DNA from: an uncultured Eubacteriales bacterium
GTDB lineage: Bacteria; Bacillota; Clostridia; Oscillospirales; Oscillospiraceae
DNA length: 48,063 bases
Assembly: GCA_900546075.1 (NCBI GenBank)
Contig: URBH01000009.1
Coordinates: 1-48,063 of the forward strand
Direction of reading: 5' to 3'
Under the pieces are notes generated by a model, which ran no database searches, had not been told where the DNA came from, and saw nothing but the letters and a program-made list of their open reading frames with translations. Positions 23,798-32,514 of this stretch are shown piece after piece. Both the position numbers and the translations under genes were made by a program. Every line of letters starts with the position of its first letter. The stretch's first letter is position 1.

Positions 23798-25192
23798 ATG
23801 AAAAAGAAAACACTGCGGTTCGCCGCCTTCACTCTGGCGCTTGCCATATTGCCCGGCTGCGGCAAAGGCCGGACACCCGCCGAACCCACCACCGTCAATC
23901 AGGCGATGCTGCTTGAGCAGAGCGCCAAAGAGCAGACGGAGTACACCTTCCCGGAGAAATTCACCGGGGACTGGGTCAGTCAGGAGGGAAGACTTACCAT
24001 CCACGCCGATGCACAGGTGGTGGCGGAGTTGGGGACGGTGCTTCCCACCGCTACCGTGACGCCCAGAGACTTTACACAGGAGGACGTGGACACCCTCCTG
24101 CGGGTGCTTTTGAAGGGACAGCCGCTCTACAGCACTGTCATGACGAAGCAGGAGTGTCAGGATTCCATTGATTATGTCAATTCCCCCGAATGGCACGCCG
24201 ACCCGGACGCCCCGGAACAGACGCCGGAGCAGCTGGAAGAACGCCGGAAGGAGCTAATCGCCTATTACACCGCGGAAATGGCAAAGGCACCGGAGGAAAA
24301 GCCCATCATCCACGGCTTTGAGGATTCCGGAACGCCCAATGAGGTCAGCGGCGATGCGACCGTGGACGGAGCCAAGTACGAAGTCATCATCATGAACCGC
24401 CTCGGCGGATACCTGACGAACGCGACGATTGTCAACAGCGACTTTAAGTATTACCGCAGCACCGACTGGGGCAGCATTTCCAAGGAGGACGCCATTGCCA
24501 GGGCGGATGAGGTGATGCAGGAGCTGGGTCTTAGCGATATGGTTCTGGCCGACGCGCAGACGCCCAGAGAGGGCGAACGGAAGGGCACCTGGGAGCTTTA
24601 CTATACCCCCAGCGTAAACGGCCTGCCCATTCCCGGCATCCGGGAGGATCGTGTGTTCAGCGATCCCGCCATCGGAGAGGATCATCAGTACTGGACTTAC
24701 CGCTGCTCAGAGGAGACCAACGCGGATACCGTTTCCTGGTACATGGAAAGCGTCTGGATCACGGTGGGGAGGGACGGCATTCTTTCCTTCGAGTGGGACG
24801 CTCCCAGCACCGAGCCGGTTATCAGGGAAACGCAGACCGCCCGTATGCCCTTTGAGGACATTGCGTCCATCGCAAACACCATGCTGCCCGTGGTGGTCAT
24901 CGGACCGTCGGAAGCCCGCAGTCTCGTGGAGATCGACAAGATCAACGGCGACGAGACATACATGGACGTGGAGATCACGAAGGTCTCCCTGTCTCTGATG
25001 CGCATCCGGGATAAAGGCTCCTTGCAGGGGACGATCGTTCCCGTGTGGGATTTCTGGGGAACGTGGGACTGGTATGAGCCCGGAGACAACGCCTCGGAGT
25101 CCATGAAAAAGGGCGCGAACTATGTGACCCAGCCCATGCTGACCCTGAACGCCATCGACGGCAACGTGGTCAGCCGGATGTTTGGATATTGA
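23798..25192 (+). CDS. Lipoprotein, DUF6034-like
   Basis: A 464-residue secreted lipoprotein: basic start MKKKTLRF, hydrophobic stretch FTLALAI and lipobox LPGC with the cysteine near residue 21. The mature part has no enzyme motif I recognise. Its composition and features such as GTWELYYTPSVNGLPIPG resemble lipoproteins annotated as DUF6034 in gut Clostridia; that family name is from memory and uncertain. It lies directly after the two-component pair, with AAAGGA before ATG 23798 and its own promoter carrying the same repeats as the regulator promoter, so it is probably a target or an accessory sensor of that system. Confidence 0.85.
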   Translation: MKKKTLRFAAFTLALAILPGCGKGRTPAEPTTVNQAMLLEQSAKEQTEYTFPEKFTGDWVSQEGRLTIHADAQVVAELGTVLPTATVTPRDFTQEDVDTLLRVLLKGQPLYSTVMTKQECQDSIDYVNSPEWHADPDAPEQTPEQLEERRKELIAYYTAEMAKAPEEKPIIHGFEDSGTPNEVSGDATVDGAKYEVIIMNRLGGYLTNATIVNSDFKYYRSTDWGSISKEDAIARADEVMQELGLSDMVLADAQTPREGERKGTWELYYTPSVNGLPIPGIREDRVFSDPAIGEDHQYWTYRCSEETNADTVSWYMESVWITVGRDGILSFEWDAPSTEPVIRETQTARMPFEDIASIANTMLPVVVIGPSEARSLVEIDKINGDETYMDVEITKVSLSLMRIRDKGSLQGTIVPVWDFWGTWDWYEPGDNASESMKKGANYVTQPMLTLNAIDGNVVSRMFGY

Positions 25193-25200
25193 CAGAAAAA

Positions 25201-25240
25201 CCGGGAGCAGTCCGAAACGGATTGCTCCCGGCGGCTTTTT
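25201..25240 (+). terminator. Terminator of the lipoprotein gene
   Basis: Stem CCGGGAGCA/TGCTCCCGG with an inner TCCG/CGGA pairing, followed by CGGC and five T. Confidence 0.8.
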
Positions 25241-25301
25241 GGGAAGCTCTGATGAAATCTCCACTCACGGCCGGAGGGCGGATTGATTCAAAGCTTCCTT
25301 A
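25239..25301. mobile_element. Degenerate MITE remnant
   Basis: About 63 bases with imperfect inverted ends (GGAAGCTCTGATGAAATC and, inverted, GGAAGCTTTGAATCAATC) that resemble the ends of the elements at 33535 and 46209 (GGAACCTCTGATTAAATCG). The inner part is deleted. It marks the boundary where base composition drops. From here to 25389 I see only AT-rich sequence. Confidence 0.4.
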
Positions 25302-25389
25302 GAATTCGACGAAAAGCGTATGCGTAATGGCAAAAGCACTAAAAATACAATAGGCATTTTAGCAATAGAGACGAAAAATAAAAAATGTA

Positions 25390-25418
25390 TTGACTTAAGG
25401 CGGAAGCCTGCATATAAT
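25390..25418 (+). promoter_or_regulatory. Main promoter of the nucleoside/psicose island
   Basis: TTGACT (25390-25395), a 17-nt spacer and TATAAT (25413-25418): near consensus and therefore probably strong unless repressed. Confidence 0.75.
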
Positions 25419-25428
25419 ATAGCTGTAA

Positions 25429-25442
25429 TGAAACCGATTTCA
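25429..25442 (+). promoter_or_regulatory. LacI/CcpA-type operator O1
   Basis: TGAAACCGATTTCA is palindromic and fits the cre/LacI-family consensus TGWNANCGNTNWCA at every position. It covers the expected transcription start, so a bound protein would block the promoter. The LacI-type regulator at 32515 or CcpA could bind here. Confidence 0.7.
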
Positions 25443-25546
25443 TCAATTAATTAACGTTTTATTTCTGATTTTCAATGGAATATGTAGAAATAATGATAAA
25501 TATTACTGCGATTTATTTGGAATAAAATGAAATAATTGTATTGAAT

Positions 25547-25560
25547 AGAAATCGGTTACA
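25547..25560 (+). promoter_or_regulatory. LacI/CcpA-type operator O2
   Basis: AGAAATCGGTTACA matches the same consensus at 13 of 14 positions. It is 118 bases from O1 and just ahead of the first gene's ribosome site, an arrangement that could allow DNA looping or roadblock repression. Confidence 0.5.
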
Positions 25561-25579
25561 AAAACAAGGGGATGATATT

Positions 25580-26563
25580 ATGAAGAAAAAGAAGCTGATT
25601 ATCGACACCGACATCGGAACGGATTTCGACGATGCATTTGCCGTCCTGCTTGCCGGGGTCAGCGAGGAGGTTGACTTTCTGGGCGTAACGACCGTCTGGT
25701 CAAGAGCACATGAGAGAGCCAGAATCGCAAAAAAGGTGCTGGCAATTGCCGGGAGAGAGGATGTTCCGGTGTTTGCCGGAATCAGCAAGCCTATCGATCA
25801 AAGTGAGAACGTCTGGTACGGATATGAAGGCGGCGGAATTCTCGACGAAGGTGATGAAAGCAATGACGCGCTGGAACCTGAAAAGAAGCATGCAGTAGAC
25901 TTCATTATTGACACAGTTATGGCTAACCCCGGGGAGGTCACGCTGATTACCTTGGGTTCGCTGTCGAACCTGGCGGTCGCCTTGATCAAAGAGCCGATGA
26001 TTGCGCAAAATCTCAAGGAGGTAATCTCGATGGGCGGCGTGATCGTCCCTATCGTGGATAAAATGGGAATCTCCCGTTCTCCCATTGAGGAATATAACTT
26101 CAACTGTGACAAAATCGCTACGGAGATTGTATTCAAATCCGGTGTCAATCTGACAATCATCCCCATCGATGTCACATTGAAGGTTCCTGTTCCGCCTACA
26201 TATGTGCAGATGCTCAAGGATTGTGATAGACCAATCGCAAAAGCGGCTTATCGTATGCTGGAGGTTTGGCCGGAGCAGGAAAAAATACTGTATATCAGTG
26301 GTGGCGTACCGACCGAGCACACGGACCTCTGGATGCATGATCCGCTGTGTGTGGCAACACTGATCAACAGGGACTTTGTGGATCTGTTTGACCTCCACAT
26401 TGATATCGAGTACGGCCCCACGTTCATTCCCAGAGAGCTTATTGTTCGGGACGACATTCTCCGCACGGTACCCAAGAAACTGCCGCCCAACTGCCGTGTT
26501 GCACTCGGCGTTCGCAGTGAAGAATTTGCCAAGTTTATCATTGGCAGATTTTGTAAGAATTGA
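25580..26563 (+). CDS. Inosine/uridine-type nucleoside hydrolase
   Basis: Hydrolyses the N-glycosidic bond of nucleosides to free base and sugar; calcium-dependent and cytoplasmic. The 327-residue product has the metal-binding N terminus IIDTDIGTDFDDAFAVLLAG (the DTDIGxDxDDA variant), the TLGSLSNLAVAL segment, SRSPIEEYNFNCD for sugar binding and HDPLCVA with the His-Asp pair near the C terminus. Substrate cannot be read from this. ATG 25580 has AAGGGG upstream; an upstream TTG at 25541 overlaps operator O2 and is unlikely. First gene of the island, about 220 bases before the transporter genes; the intervening stretch holds several short hairpins. Confidence 0.9.
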   Translation: MKKKKLIIDTDIGTDFDDAFAVLLAGVSEEVDFLGVTTVWSRAHERARIAKKVLAIAGREDVPVFAGISKPIDQSENVWYGYEGGGILDEGDESNDALEPEKKHAVDFIIDTVMANPGEVTLITLGSLSNLAVALIKEPMIAQNLKEVISMGGVIVPIVDKMGISRSPIEEYNFNCDKIATEIVFKSGVNLTIIPIDVTLKVPVPPTYVQMLKDCDRPIAKAAYRMLEVWPEQEKILYISGGVPTEHTDLWMHDPLCVATLINRDFVDLFDLHIDIEYGPTFIPRELIVRDDILRTVPKKLPPNCRVALGVRSEEFAKFIIGRFCKN

Positions 26564-26786
26564 GCATCCGTCTGGGCAGAACTCACTGGCAAAGCGAGTC
26601 GTCGGTGTAACAGCACGCTCAACAAAGCCTGCAAATAAGAAGTCAATCTCTGAGAAAGACTTCTGTTTGCGTGATGACACGAACATGTGGCTCTGCCGGT
26701 TCAGGCAGCGAGAGACCTCGTCTCGTAGCTGACTGCCATATTTTCGATACAATTATCAATTATATAGTAATAAAGGAGATATCATT

Positions 26787-27836
26787 ATGAAACGAGTAAT
26801 TGCAATTTGCCTTACCCTGATGCTGGTTTTTTCTCTCTGTGCCTGCGGACAGTCCGATAAGCCTGTCACCGAGAAAGCCACTGAAGAGGTTGTCGAGAAA
26901 ACGGAAACTGAAAGCGCAAAGTCCGGCTTCACCATGGGTGTTGTAGTTAAGGTTGACGTACCCTGGTTTGATCGGCTGAACCAGGGACTCCAGCGGTATG
27001 CAGAAGAATGCGGCTGCACGATCAATCTCTACGCCCCCTCTTCGCCGGATGCATCCCAGCAGGTGGCCTATATTGAAGACCTGATTGCACAGCAGGTTGA
27101 TGTCATCGGTATTATCCCCGTATCTACTGAAGCGCTGGAAACGGTACTGCAAAAAGCACGGGATCAGGGAATCATTGTTGTGAGCCATGAGGCACCTACC
27201 CTCAAAAATACCGATGCGGATGTGGAAGCTTTTACCGATGAAGCGTTCGGCGAATTTTTCATGCAGAGCCTTGCCAAAGCAATGAACTACGAAGGTGAAT
27301 ACGCAACCATTATCGAATCCCTTATGAACCCCAATCATAACATTTGGACAGATTCCGCCATTGCCTATCAGGTTGCAAATTATCCGGACATGACCTGTGT
27401 CAGCTCCAAGAATGAAACAAATGCTGATGTGAGCCAGGCTCAGAGTATTTGTGAGGAGCTCATGAAAACCTACCCCAACCTCAAAGGCATCATGGGTACC
27501 GGTTCCGCCGATATTGTCGGTGCGGGTCTCGCAATTGAAAACAAGGGTATGATTGGTAAAATTGCTTCGGTTGGTTGTACATCCCCTGCTGATGCAGCAC
27601 AGTATCTGGAGTCCGGCAGCGTGTCTATGATCGGCCTTTGGGATCCTGCCAATGCGGGATATGCAATGTGCAAGCTGGCGCAGATGGTTATTGACGGCAC
27701 GACGACTTTTGAGGATGGCGTTGACCTTGGGATTGAAGGCTACAATAGCTGCTCCGTTCACGATAAGGTCTATGTTGTCGGTAATGCCATGATGGGCTGT
27801 TATGCCGGCGATGATGTGTCCGGCTTGGGCTTCTGA
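26787..27836 (+). CDS. Sugar/nucleoside ABC transporter substrate-binding lipoprotein
   Basis: A 349-residue RbsB-type periplasmic-binding-fold protein. The signal is MKRVIAICLTLMLVFSLCAC, with the lipobox cysteine at residue 20. The mature part contains the two-lobe pattern of sugar-binding proteins: DVPWFDRLNQGLQRYAEECG, QQVDVIGIIPVSTEAL, GIIVVSHEAP, then LKGIMGTGSADIVGAGLAIENKG split between lobes. Membrane-anchored outside the cell, it captures the substrate for the ATPase and permeases that follow. AAAGGAGATATCATT precedes the ATG. A strong hairpin downstream may favour its expression over the membrane subunits. Confidence 0.92.
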   Translation: MKRVIAICLTLMLVFSLCACGQSDKPVTEKATEEVVEKTETESAKSGFTMGVVVKVDVPWFDRLNQGLQRYAEECGCTINLYAPSSPDASQQVAYIEDLIAQQVDVIGIIPVSTEALETVLQKARDQGIIVVSHEAPTLKNTDADVEAFTDEAFGEFFMQSLAKAMNYEGEYATIIESLMNPNHNIWTDSAIAYQVANYPDMTCVSSKNETNADVSQAQSICEELMKTYPNLKGIMGTGSADIVGAGLAIENKGMIGKIASVGCTSPADAAQYLESGSVSMIGLWDPANAGYAMCKLAQMVIDGTTTFEDGVDLGIEGYNSCSVHDKVYVVGNAMMGCYAGDDVSGLGF

Positions 27837-27869
27837 TAAGCGTTATCAGGTAGATCGATATAAGCTTAC

Positions 27870-27902
27870 GGGCAGCGCAGCGACAAAAACGCTGCGTTGC
27901 CC
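27870..27902 (+). terminator. Intercistronic hairpin after the binding-protein gene
   Basis: Thirteen-bp stem GGGCAGCGCAGCG/CGCTGCGTTGCCC (one G-T pair) with a 7-nt loop and no long T-run. Probably a partial terminator or 3'-stabilising hairpin that gives excess binding protein. Confidence 0.55.
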
Positions 27903-27934
27903 TGCTCTTTGACGGATATGAGTGAGGTAATACT

Positions 27935-29437
27935 ATGGATAGACCCATCTTAAAACTGACAGGAATAAGCAAATCATTCTCAGGGGTCAAGGTGCTGAAC
28001 AACATCAGTCTGGAAATTCTTCCGGGTACAATTTATTGCTTGGCTGGCGAAAACGGATGCGGAAAATCTACGTTGATTAAAATTATTTCCGGCGTGTATT
28101 CAGCCGATGCCGGAACGATCGAGCTGGATGGCCGCATGGTGAAACGTATGACGCCTCAGGAGGCAATGAACGGGGGCATTGAGGTAATCTACCAGGATTT
28201 TTCGGTTTTCCCCAATTTGACGGTAGCTGAGAATATCGTGCTCAATACCGAAATAACAGAACGGCGAAAGCTCGTAAATTGGAAGAGCGTAACGGAACAG
28301 GCTCAGGCTGCGCTGGACAAGATTGGCGTAAAGATTCCTTTAGATGCAATGGTGGAGACGCTGCCGGTCGCAAGCCGCCAGCTTATTGCAATCTCCCGCG
28401 CTTTAGCGCACAACGTAAGAATCCTGATCATGGACGAGCCTACAACGGCACTCACAAAGAAAGAGGTGGATGCGCTTTTCTCTGTGGTGAAGGGGCTGAA
28501 CCGAAGCGGTATCAGTGTCATTTTTGTAAGCCACAAAATGGATGAGGTCATGCAGCTTTCTCATCGAATCATTGTCATCCGAAATGGAGAACAGGTTGCG
28601 GAAGGGGAAAGCTCGTCCTTTTCGAAGGAGCGACTTGTATATTGTATGACAGGCCGTCATATTTCTCAGGGCATTAACAGCCCAACTCCCAGAGAGGAAG
28701 CTCCCGTTGTGCTGCGCGTACAGGATATAAGCCAAAAAGGCGGCTTTAACAACATCAGCTTTGATTTGAAAAAGCATGAAATAATCGGAATAACCGGTCT
28801 TTTGGGTTCCGGCCGTACGGCATTGGCCAATGCTCTTTTCGGAATTCGTAAAATCGATTCGGGTAAAATTCTATTAGACGATCAGGAAATTCATCTCAAG
28901 AACGTACGAAGCGCCGTTCGACACGGGATAGCCTATGTACCTGAGGATCGGCTTACAGAGGGCCTGTTCTTAGACCAAAGCATTGACTTAAACATTGTCA
29001 TTACGGTTCTCAACAAGATTAAGACCAAAATTGGAAGCATTGATCACCGCCGTGTCAAATCTTTTTCGGCAGATTGGATCAACGCACTTCATATAAAGGC
29101 GCAAACTGGCGCACAACCTGCAAGGACGCTTTCCGGTGGAAATCAGCAGAAAATTGTAATTGCCAAATGGCTTGCGACAGACCCCAAGGTGCTGATCCTG
29201 AACGGGCCAACAGCCGGCGTGGACATTGGCGCGAAAACGGATATCATTCAGCTTATTCGTTCGCTGGCGGAAGACGGGATGAGTATTATTTTGGCGTCAG
29301 ACGACGTATCGGAGATATTGGCCTGCTGCGACAGAATATTCATCATGAGCAACGGGCGCATAGTAAAACAAGTAAAAACCGACGAGACGAGCGAACGTGA
29401 GCTTAATGAGATGATACGCGGAAAGGAGACTCAATAA
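27935..29437 (+). CDS. Sugar ABC transporter ATP-binding protein (RbsA/MglA type)
   Basis: A 500-residue protein with two fused ABC domains that powers import. The N-terminal domain has Walker A GENGCGKST and Walker B IMDEPTTAL but a degenerate signature (PVASRQ). The C-terminal domain has an altered Walker A (GLLGSGRTAL), a canonical signature LSGGNQQKIVIAKW, and a Walker B LILNGPTAGVD in which both acidic residues are replaced. One complete ATP site (N-terminal Walker motifs plus C-terminal signature) therefore remains, as in other asymmetric RbsA-type ATPases. Its stop overlaps the next start by 1 nt. Confidence 0.93.
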   Translation: MDRPILKLTGISKSFSGVKVLNNISLEILPGTIYCLAGENGCGKSTLIKIISGVYSADAGTIELDGRMVKRMTPQEAMNGGIEVIYQDFSVFPNLTVAENIVLNTEITERRKLVNWKSVTEQAQAALDKIGVKIPLDAMVETLPVASRQLIAISRALAHNVRILIMDEPTTALTKKEVDALFSVVKGLNRSGISVIFVSHKMDEVMQLSHRIIVIRNGEQVAEGESSSFSKERLVYCMTGRHISQGINSPTPREEAPVVLRVQDISQKGGFNNISFDLKKHEIIGITGLLGSGRTALANALFGIRKIDSGKILLDDQEIHLKNVRSAVRHGIAYVPEDRLTEGLFLDQSIDLNIVITVLNKIKTKIGSIDHRRVKSFSADWINALHIKAQTGAQPARTLSGGNQQKIVIAKWLATDPKVLILNGPTAGVDIGAKTDIIQLIRSLAEDGMSIILASDDVSEILACCDRIFIMSNGRIVKQVKTDETSERELNEMIRGKETQ

Positions 29438-30465
29438 TGAAACGCCTATTATCGAAAAATGAGTTCTATCTATTTGCAATTCTGCTGGCAGTGTGTGTGA
29501 CCATCGGAGCAATCAATAACACATTCTTCGCCGCCGGCAATATTGTAGACCTTTTTCGTACGGCCACACCGTATGGGATTTTTGCTGTTGGAATTATGAT
29601 GGTGGTCGTGTCCGGCGGCATAGATATTTCTTTTCCGGCAATCGCCACACTCAGTACTTACGCCACACTTTTGATACTGATCAACAGCAACATCCCAGGC
29701 AGCTTGCCGCTGTTCTTTATTATTTCCTGCGCTATTGGCTTTATTCTTGGCTCGATAAACGGTGTGTTTATTGCATACTTTGAGTTTCCGCCGCTCATTG
29801 TCACATTGGCAACGCAAAGCATTTACTACGGCATTCAGTACGTTTTTCTTGGCAGTAAACGACTCACCTCCCTGCCCGTGTATATAAACGATTTTTCCAA
29901 AGCCGGTTTTTTCTCCGTTGTGGATGAGTCCGGGATGACGTCCATGTTTCCACAGTACTTTGCGGTTCTTGCCGTCGTACTTTTGATTGCGGTATTCGTC
30001 CTTCGATACACCTTGGTGGGCAGAGGAATCTATGCAATTGGCGGAAGTAAGGTCTCTGCCGCAAGGGTCGGCTTCAAAGTCAGGACGATCCAGATGCTGC
30101 TCTACAGCGCTGCAGGGGTAATCGCTGCTGTGGGAGGCGTTGTGTACACGGTTATGACGAGGCAGGGAAATCCCGCGGCCCTGCTGGGACTGGAGATGAC
30201 AATCATCTCAATTGCAGTTCTGGGTGGCATTGATATTGCCGGCGGCAAAGGCAGTATTTTGGGACTGACCCTCGGACTGGTATTCTTTATTGTAATCAAT
30301 AACAGTCTTATCCTGATTGGACTCAGCTCCTATTGGAAGACATTTGCTTTGGGTGTGGCGATGTATATGTATGCCTCGGCGATTGCCTTAAAAAGCAAAA
30401 TACAAAAAAAGAAGGTACGTGAGATTGACACAAAGGACAATGACGTGGGGAGGGATCATTCATGA
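29437..30465 (+). CDS. Sugar ABC transporter permease 1 (RbsC type)
   Basis: A 342-residue membrane protein with about nine hydrophobic segments and the BPD_transp_2 features GGIDISFPAIATLSTYATLL near residue 60 and AAVGGVVYTVMTRQGNPAALLGLEM near 240, followed by GGIDIAGGKGSILG. It forms the membrane channel with permease 2. The start overlaps the ATPase stop (TAATG). A basic C-terminal tail (KSKIQKKKVREIDTK) faces the cytoplasm. Confidence 0.92.
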   Translation: MKRLLSKNEFYLFAILLAVCVTIGAINNTFFAAGNIVDLFRTATPYGIFAVGIMMVVVSGGIDISFPAIATLSTYATLLILINSNIPGSLPLFFIISCAIGFILGSINGVFIAYFEFPPLIVTLATQSIYYGIQYVFLGSKRLTSLPVYINDFSKAGFFSVVDESGMTSMFPQYFAVLAVVLLIAVFVLRYTLVGRGIYAIGGSKVSAARVGFKVRTIQMLLYSAAGVIAAVGGVVYTVMTRQGNPAALLGLEMTIISIAVLGGIDIAGGKGSILGLTLGLVFFIVINNSLILIGLSSYWKTFALGVAMYMYASAIALKSKIQKKKVREIDTKDNDVGRDHS

Positions 30466-31463
30466 ACGTTCGTAAGCTTGCTCGAGCAGATACAAGAGAA
30501 GATTCCGGTAATACCTTGGTTCTGACTGGCGTATTCCTTGCGTTTTTCTTTGTTATGTCGGTACTGTCACCCAAGATATTCCTCAGCATGGGCACTATGA
30601 GGTCCTTATTTGTCCAGCTGCCGGAGTTTGGAATATACGCATTTGCAATGATGCTGGCAATGCTCACCGGCGGTATTGACTTGTCAATCGTGAGTGCCGG
30701 CAATTTGGCAAGCATTATTGCCAGCAATTATATGATCTGGCGGATGTCTCAATCGCAGGTGCCCGGACAGCTGCAGATTGTTCTGACGGGTTTGCTGATA
30801 GCGTTGGCGGTGGGGGCGTTCTGCGGTGCATTGAACGGAATCTCCGTAGCCGTTGTTGGAATTCCTCCTATGCTCGCGACATTGGCCAGTATGCAGATGT
30901 TCAACGGGGTATCCATGATTCTGACGCAAGGCTCATCGGTACAGGGACTTCCGGAATTATTCTCCCAGATTGGAGCGAAAACAGTTGCCGACATCATTCC
31001 GATTACAATGCTGGCGTTTCTTGTCATTGCGGTCATTCTACACTACATACTGGACTACACTGCACTAGGATTTAAAATATATATGTTCGGGTCAAACTCT
31101 GTGGCCGCAGAATACAGTGGAATCAACAATACCGCCGTCGTTATTCTGACATACACCATTGGGGGGCTTCTCTCGGCCATTGCAGGCATTATAGTGACTA
31201 GTCGTGCCATGTCAGCAAAAATGGATTATGGCTCTATTTACCAGCTTCAGGCGATTCTTGCCGTAGTCTTGGGAGGCATTAGTCCAAGTGGCGGAAAAGG
31301 AAAAGTTTGGGGAGTTGTCCTTGCGGTCATGTCGCTCCAGGTATTGTCAACCGGCCTGAATATTCTCAATCTTTCCGCTTCCTCGTATCTAAAGAACCTG
31401 GTTTGGGGACTTCTCCTGTTGGCGGTATTGACGCTTAAGTTCTTCATAAGGAAGAAGGCGTAA
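30462..31463 (+). CDS. Sugar ABC transporter permease 2 (RbsC type)
   Basis: A 333-residue membrane protein of the same family, with TGGIDLSIVSAGNLASIIAS near residue 70 and GGISPSGGKGKVWG near the C terminus. Together with permease 1 it would make a heterodimer, whereas ribose systems often use one homodimeric permease. ATG 30462 overlaps the previous stop (ATGA), and GGGGAGG lies upstream. Confidence 0.92.
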   Translation: MNVRKLARADTREDSGNTLVLTGVFLAFFFVMSVLSPKIFLSMGTMRSLFVQLPEFGIYAFAMMLAMLTGGIDLSIVSAGNLASIIASNYMIWRMSQSQVPGQLQIVLTGLLIALAVGAFCGALNGISVAVVGIPPMLATLASMQMFNGVSMILTQGSSVQGLPELFSQIGAKTVADIIPITMLAFLVIAVILHYILDYTALGFKIYMFGSNSVAAEYSGINNTAVVILTYTIGGLLSAIAGIIVTSRAMSAKMDYGSIYQLQAILAVVLGGISPSGGKGKVWGVVLAVMSLQVLSTGLNILNLSASSYLKNLVWGLLLLAVLTLKFFIRKKA

Positions 31464-31629
31464 CGACAAACTCGTAAACTACGCCAACCGAAAAAGAGAA
31501 TCCAAGGAAACCGGGGATTCACCATACATTATATTCATCTTAAATCTATTTTACAAGAAAGGCGGCCGTTTGCCTGCACTTGTTCACCCCTATTTGTGTG
31601 AAAGCACCGCGGCCGAATGTGCAATTTAT

Positions 31630-32499
31630 ATGAAATTTGGAATCTACTACCCGTATTGGGAAAAAGAATGGGGCGGAGACGCTATTGGATATATTGAGCG
31701 GGTCAAGCGGCTGGGCTTTGACGTGCTGGAAGTGGCTACAGCTGACTTCGCTGGAAAACCTGATGACTACTTTACAGAGATGCGTAAAGCGGCTGAATAC
31801 AATGGCATCTTGCTCACGGGTGGTTATGGACCCAGCGTAGAAAATAACATTGGTGCCTCCAAACCGGATAACGTGCGGCATGCTCTGGAATTTTACAAGC
31901 GAATGTTTGAACAGATGGAGCTGGCTGGGATTCGCATCTTGGGTGGCGCACTGTATTCCTACTGGCCGGTTCAATTTGACGGTGATTTGGACAAGCCGGC
32001 CGATTTTGAACGTAGTGTTGCCGGAATGCAAAAGCTGGCAGAGATAGCGGCGGATCACGGGATTATTTTGAACATGGAATCTCTTAACAGATTTGAGGGT
32101 TATCTGATTAACACGTGCCAGGAATGTGTGGATTACGTGGATGCCGTCAACAAGCCAAACGTGAAGGTTATGCTGGACACCTTTCATATGAACATTGAGG
32201 AGGACTCGCTAATCGATGCAATCACTGCTTCCGGATCGCGGTTGGGTCATTTTCATGTTGGCGAAGCGAATAGAAAGCCTCCCAGACCCGGGCGTATGCC
32301 TTGGAGCGAAATTGGAAAGGCACTGAAAGGAATCGGATACGATGGTTGCGTGGTCATGGAGCCGTTTGTCGTCCCCGGCGGAAGTGTCGGCAGGGATGTC
32401 CATGTCTGGCGTAATCTTTTCCCGGAATTATCCGCGGATTATCTTGACAAACAAGCAGCCGATTCTGTAAAATATCTTAGGGAGCAATTTGAAGTATAG
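31630..32499 (+). CDS. D-psicose/D-tagatose 3-epimerase family protein
   Basis: TIM-barrel ketose 3-epimerase that interconverts D-psicose (allulose) and D-fructose, or D-tagatose and D-sorbose. The 289-residue product follows characterised D-psicose 3-epimerases closely: MKFGIYYPYWEKEW at the start, GGALYSYWP, ESLNRFEGYLINT (metal Glu), VMLDTFHMNIEEDS (Asp), LGHFHVGEANR (His) and VVMEPFVVPGG (Glu), so all four metal ligands are present. The start is ambiguous. ATG 31630 fits the family but has no ribosome site; TTG 31570 in the same frame has AAAGG seven bases upstream and would add 20 unrelated residues. No sugar kinase is encoded beside it. Confidence 0.9.
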   Translation: MKFGIYYPYWEKEWGGDAIGYIERVKRLGFDVLEVATADFAGKPDDYFTEMRKAAEYNGILLTGGYGPSVENNIGASKPDNVRHALEFYKRMFEQMELAGIRILGGALYSYWPVQFDGDLDKPADFERSVAGMQKLAEIAADHGIILNMESLNRFEGYLINTCQECVDYVDAVNKPNVKVMLDTFHMNIEEDSLIDAITASGSRLGHFHVGEANRKPPRPGRMPWSEIGKALKGIGYDGCVVMEPFVVPGGSVGRDVHVWRNLFPELSADYLDKQAADSVKYLREQFEV

Positions 32500-32514
32500 T
32501 ATGAAGGTGGCATA

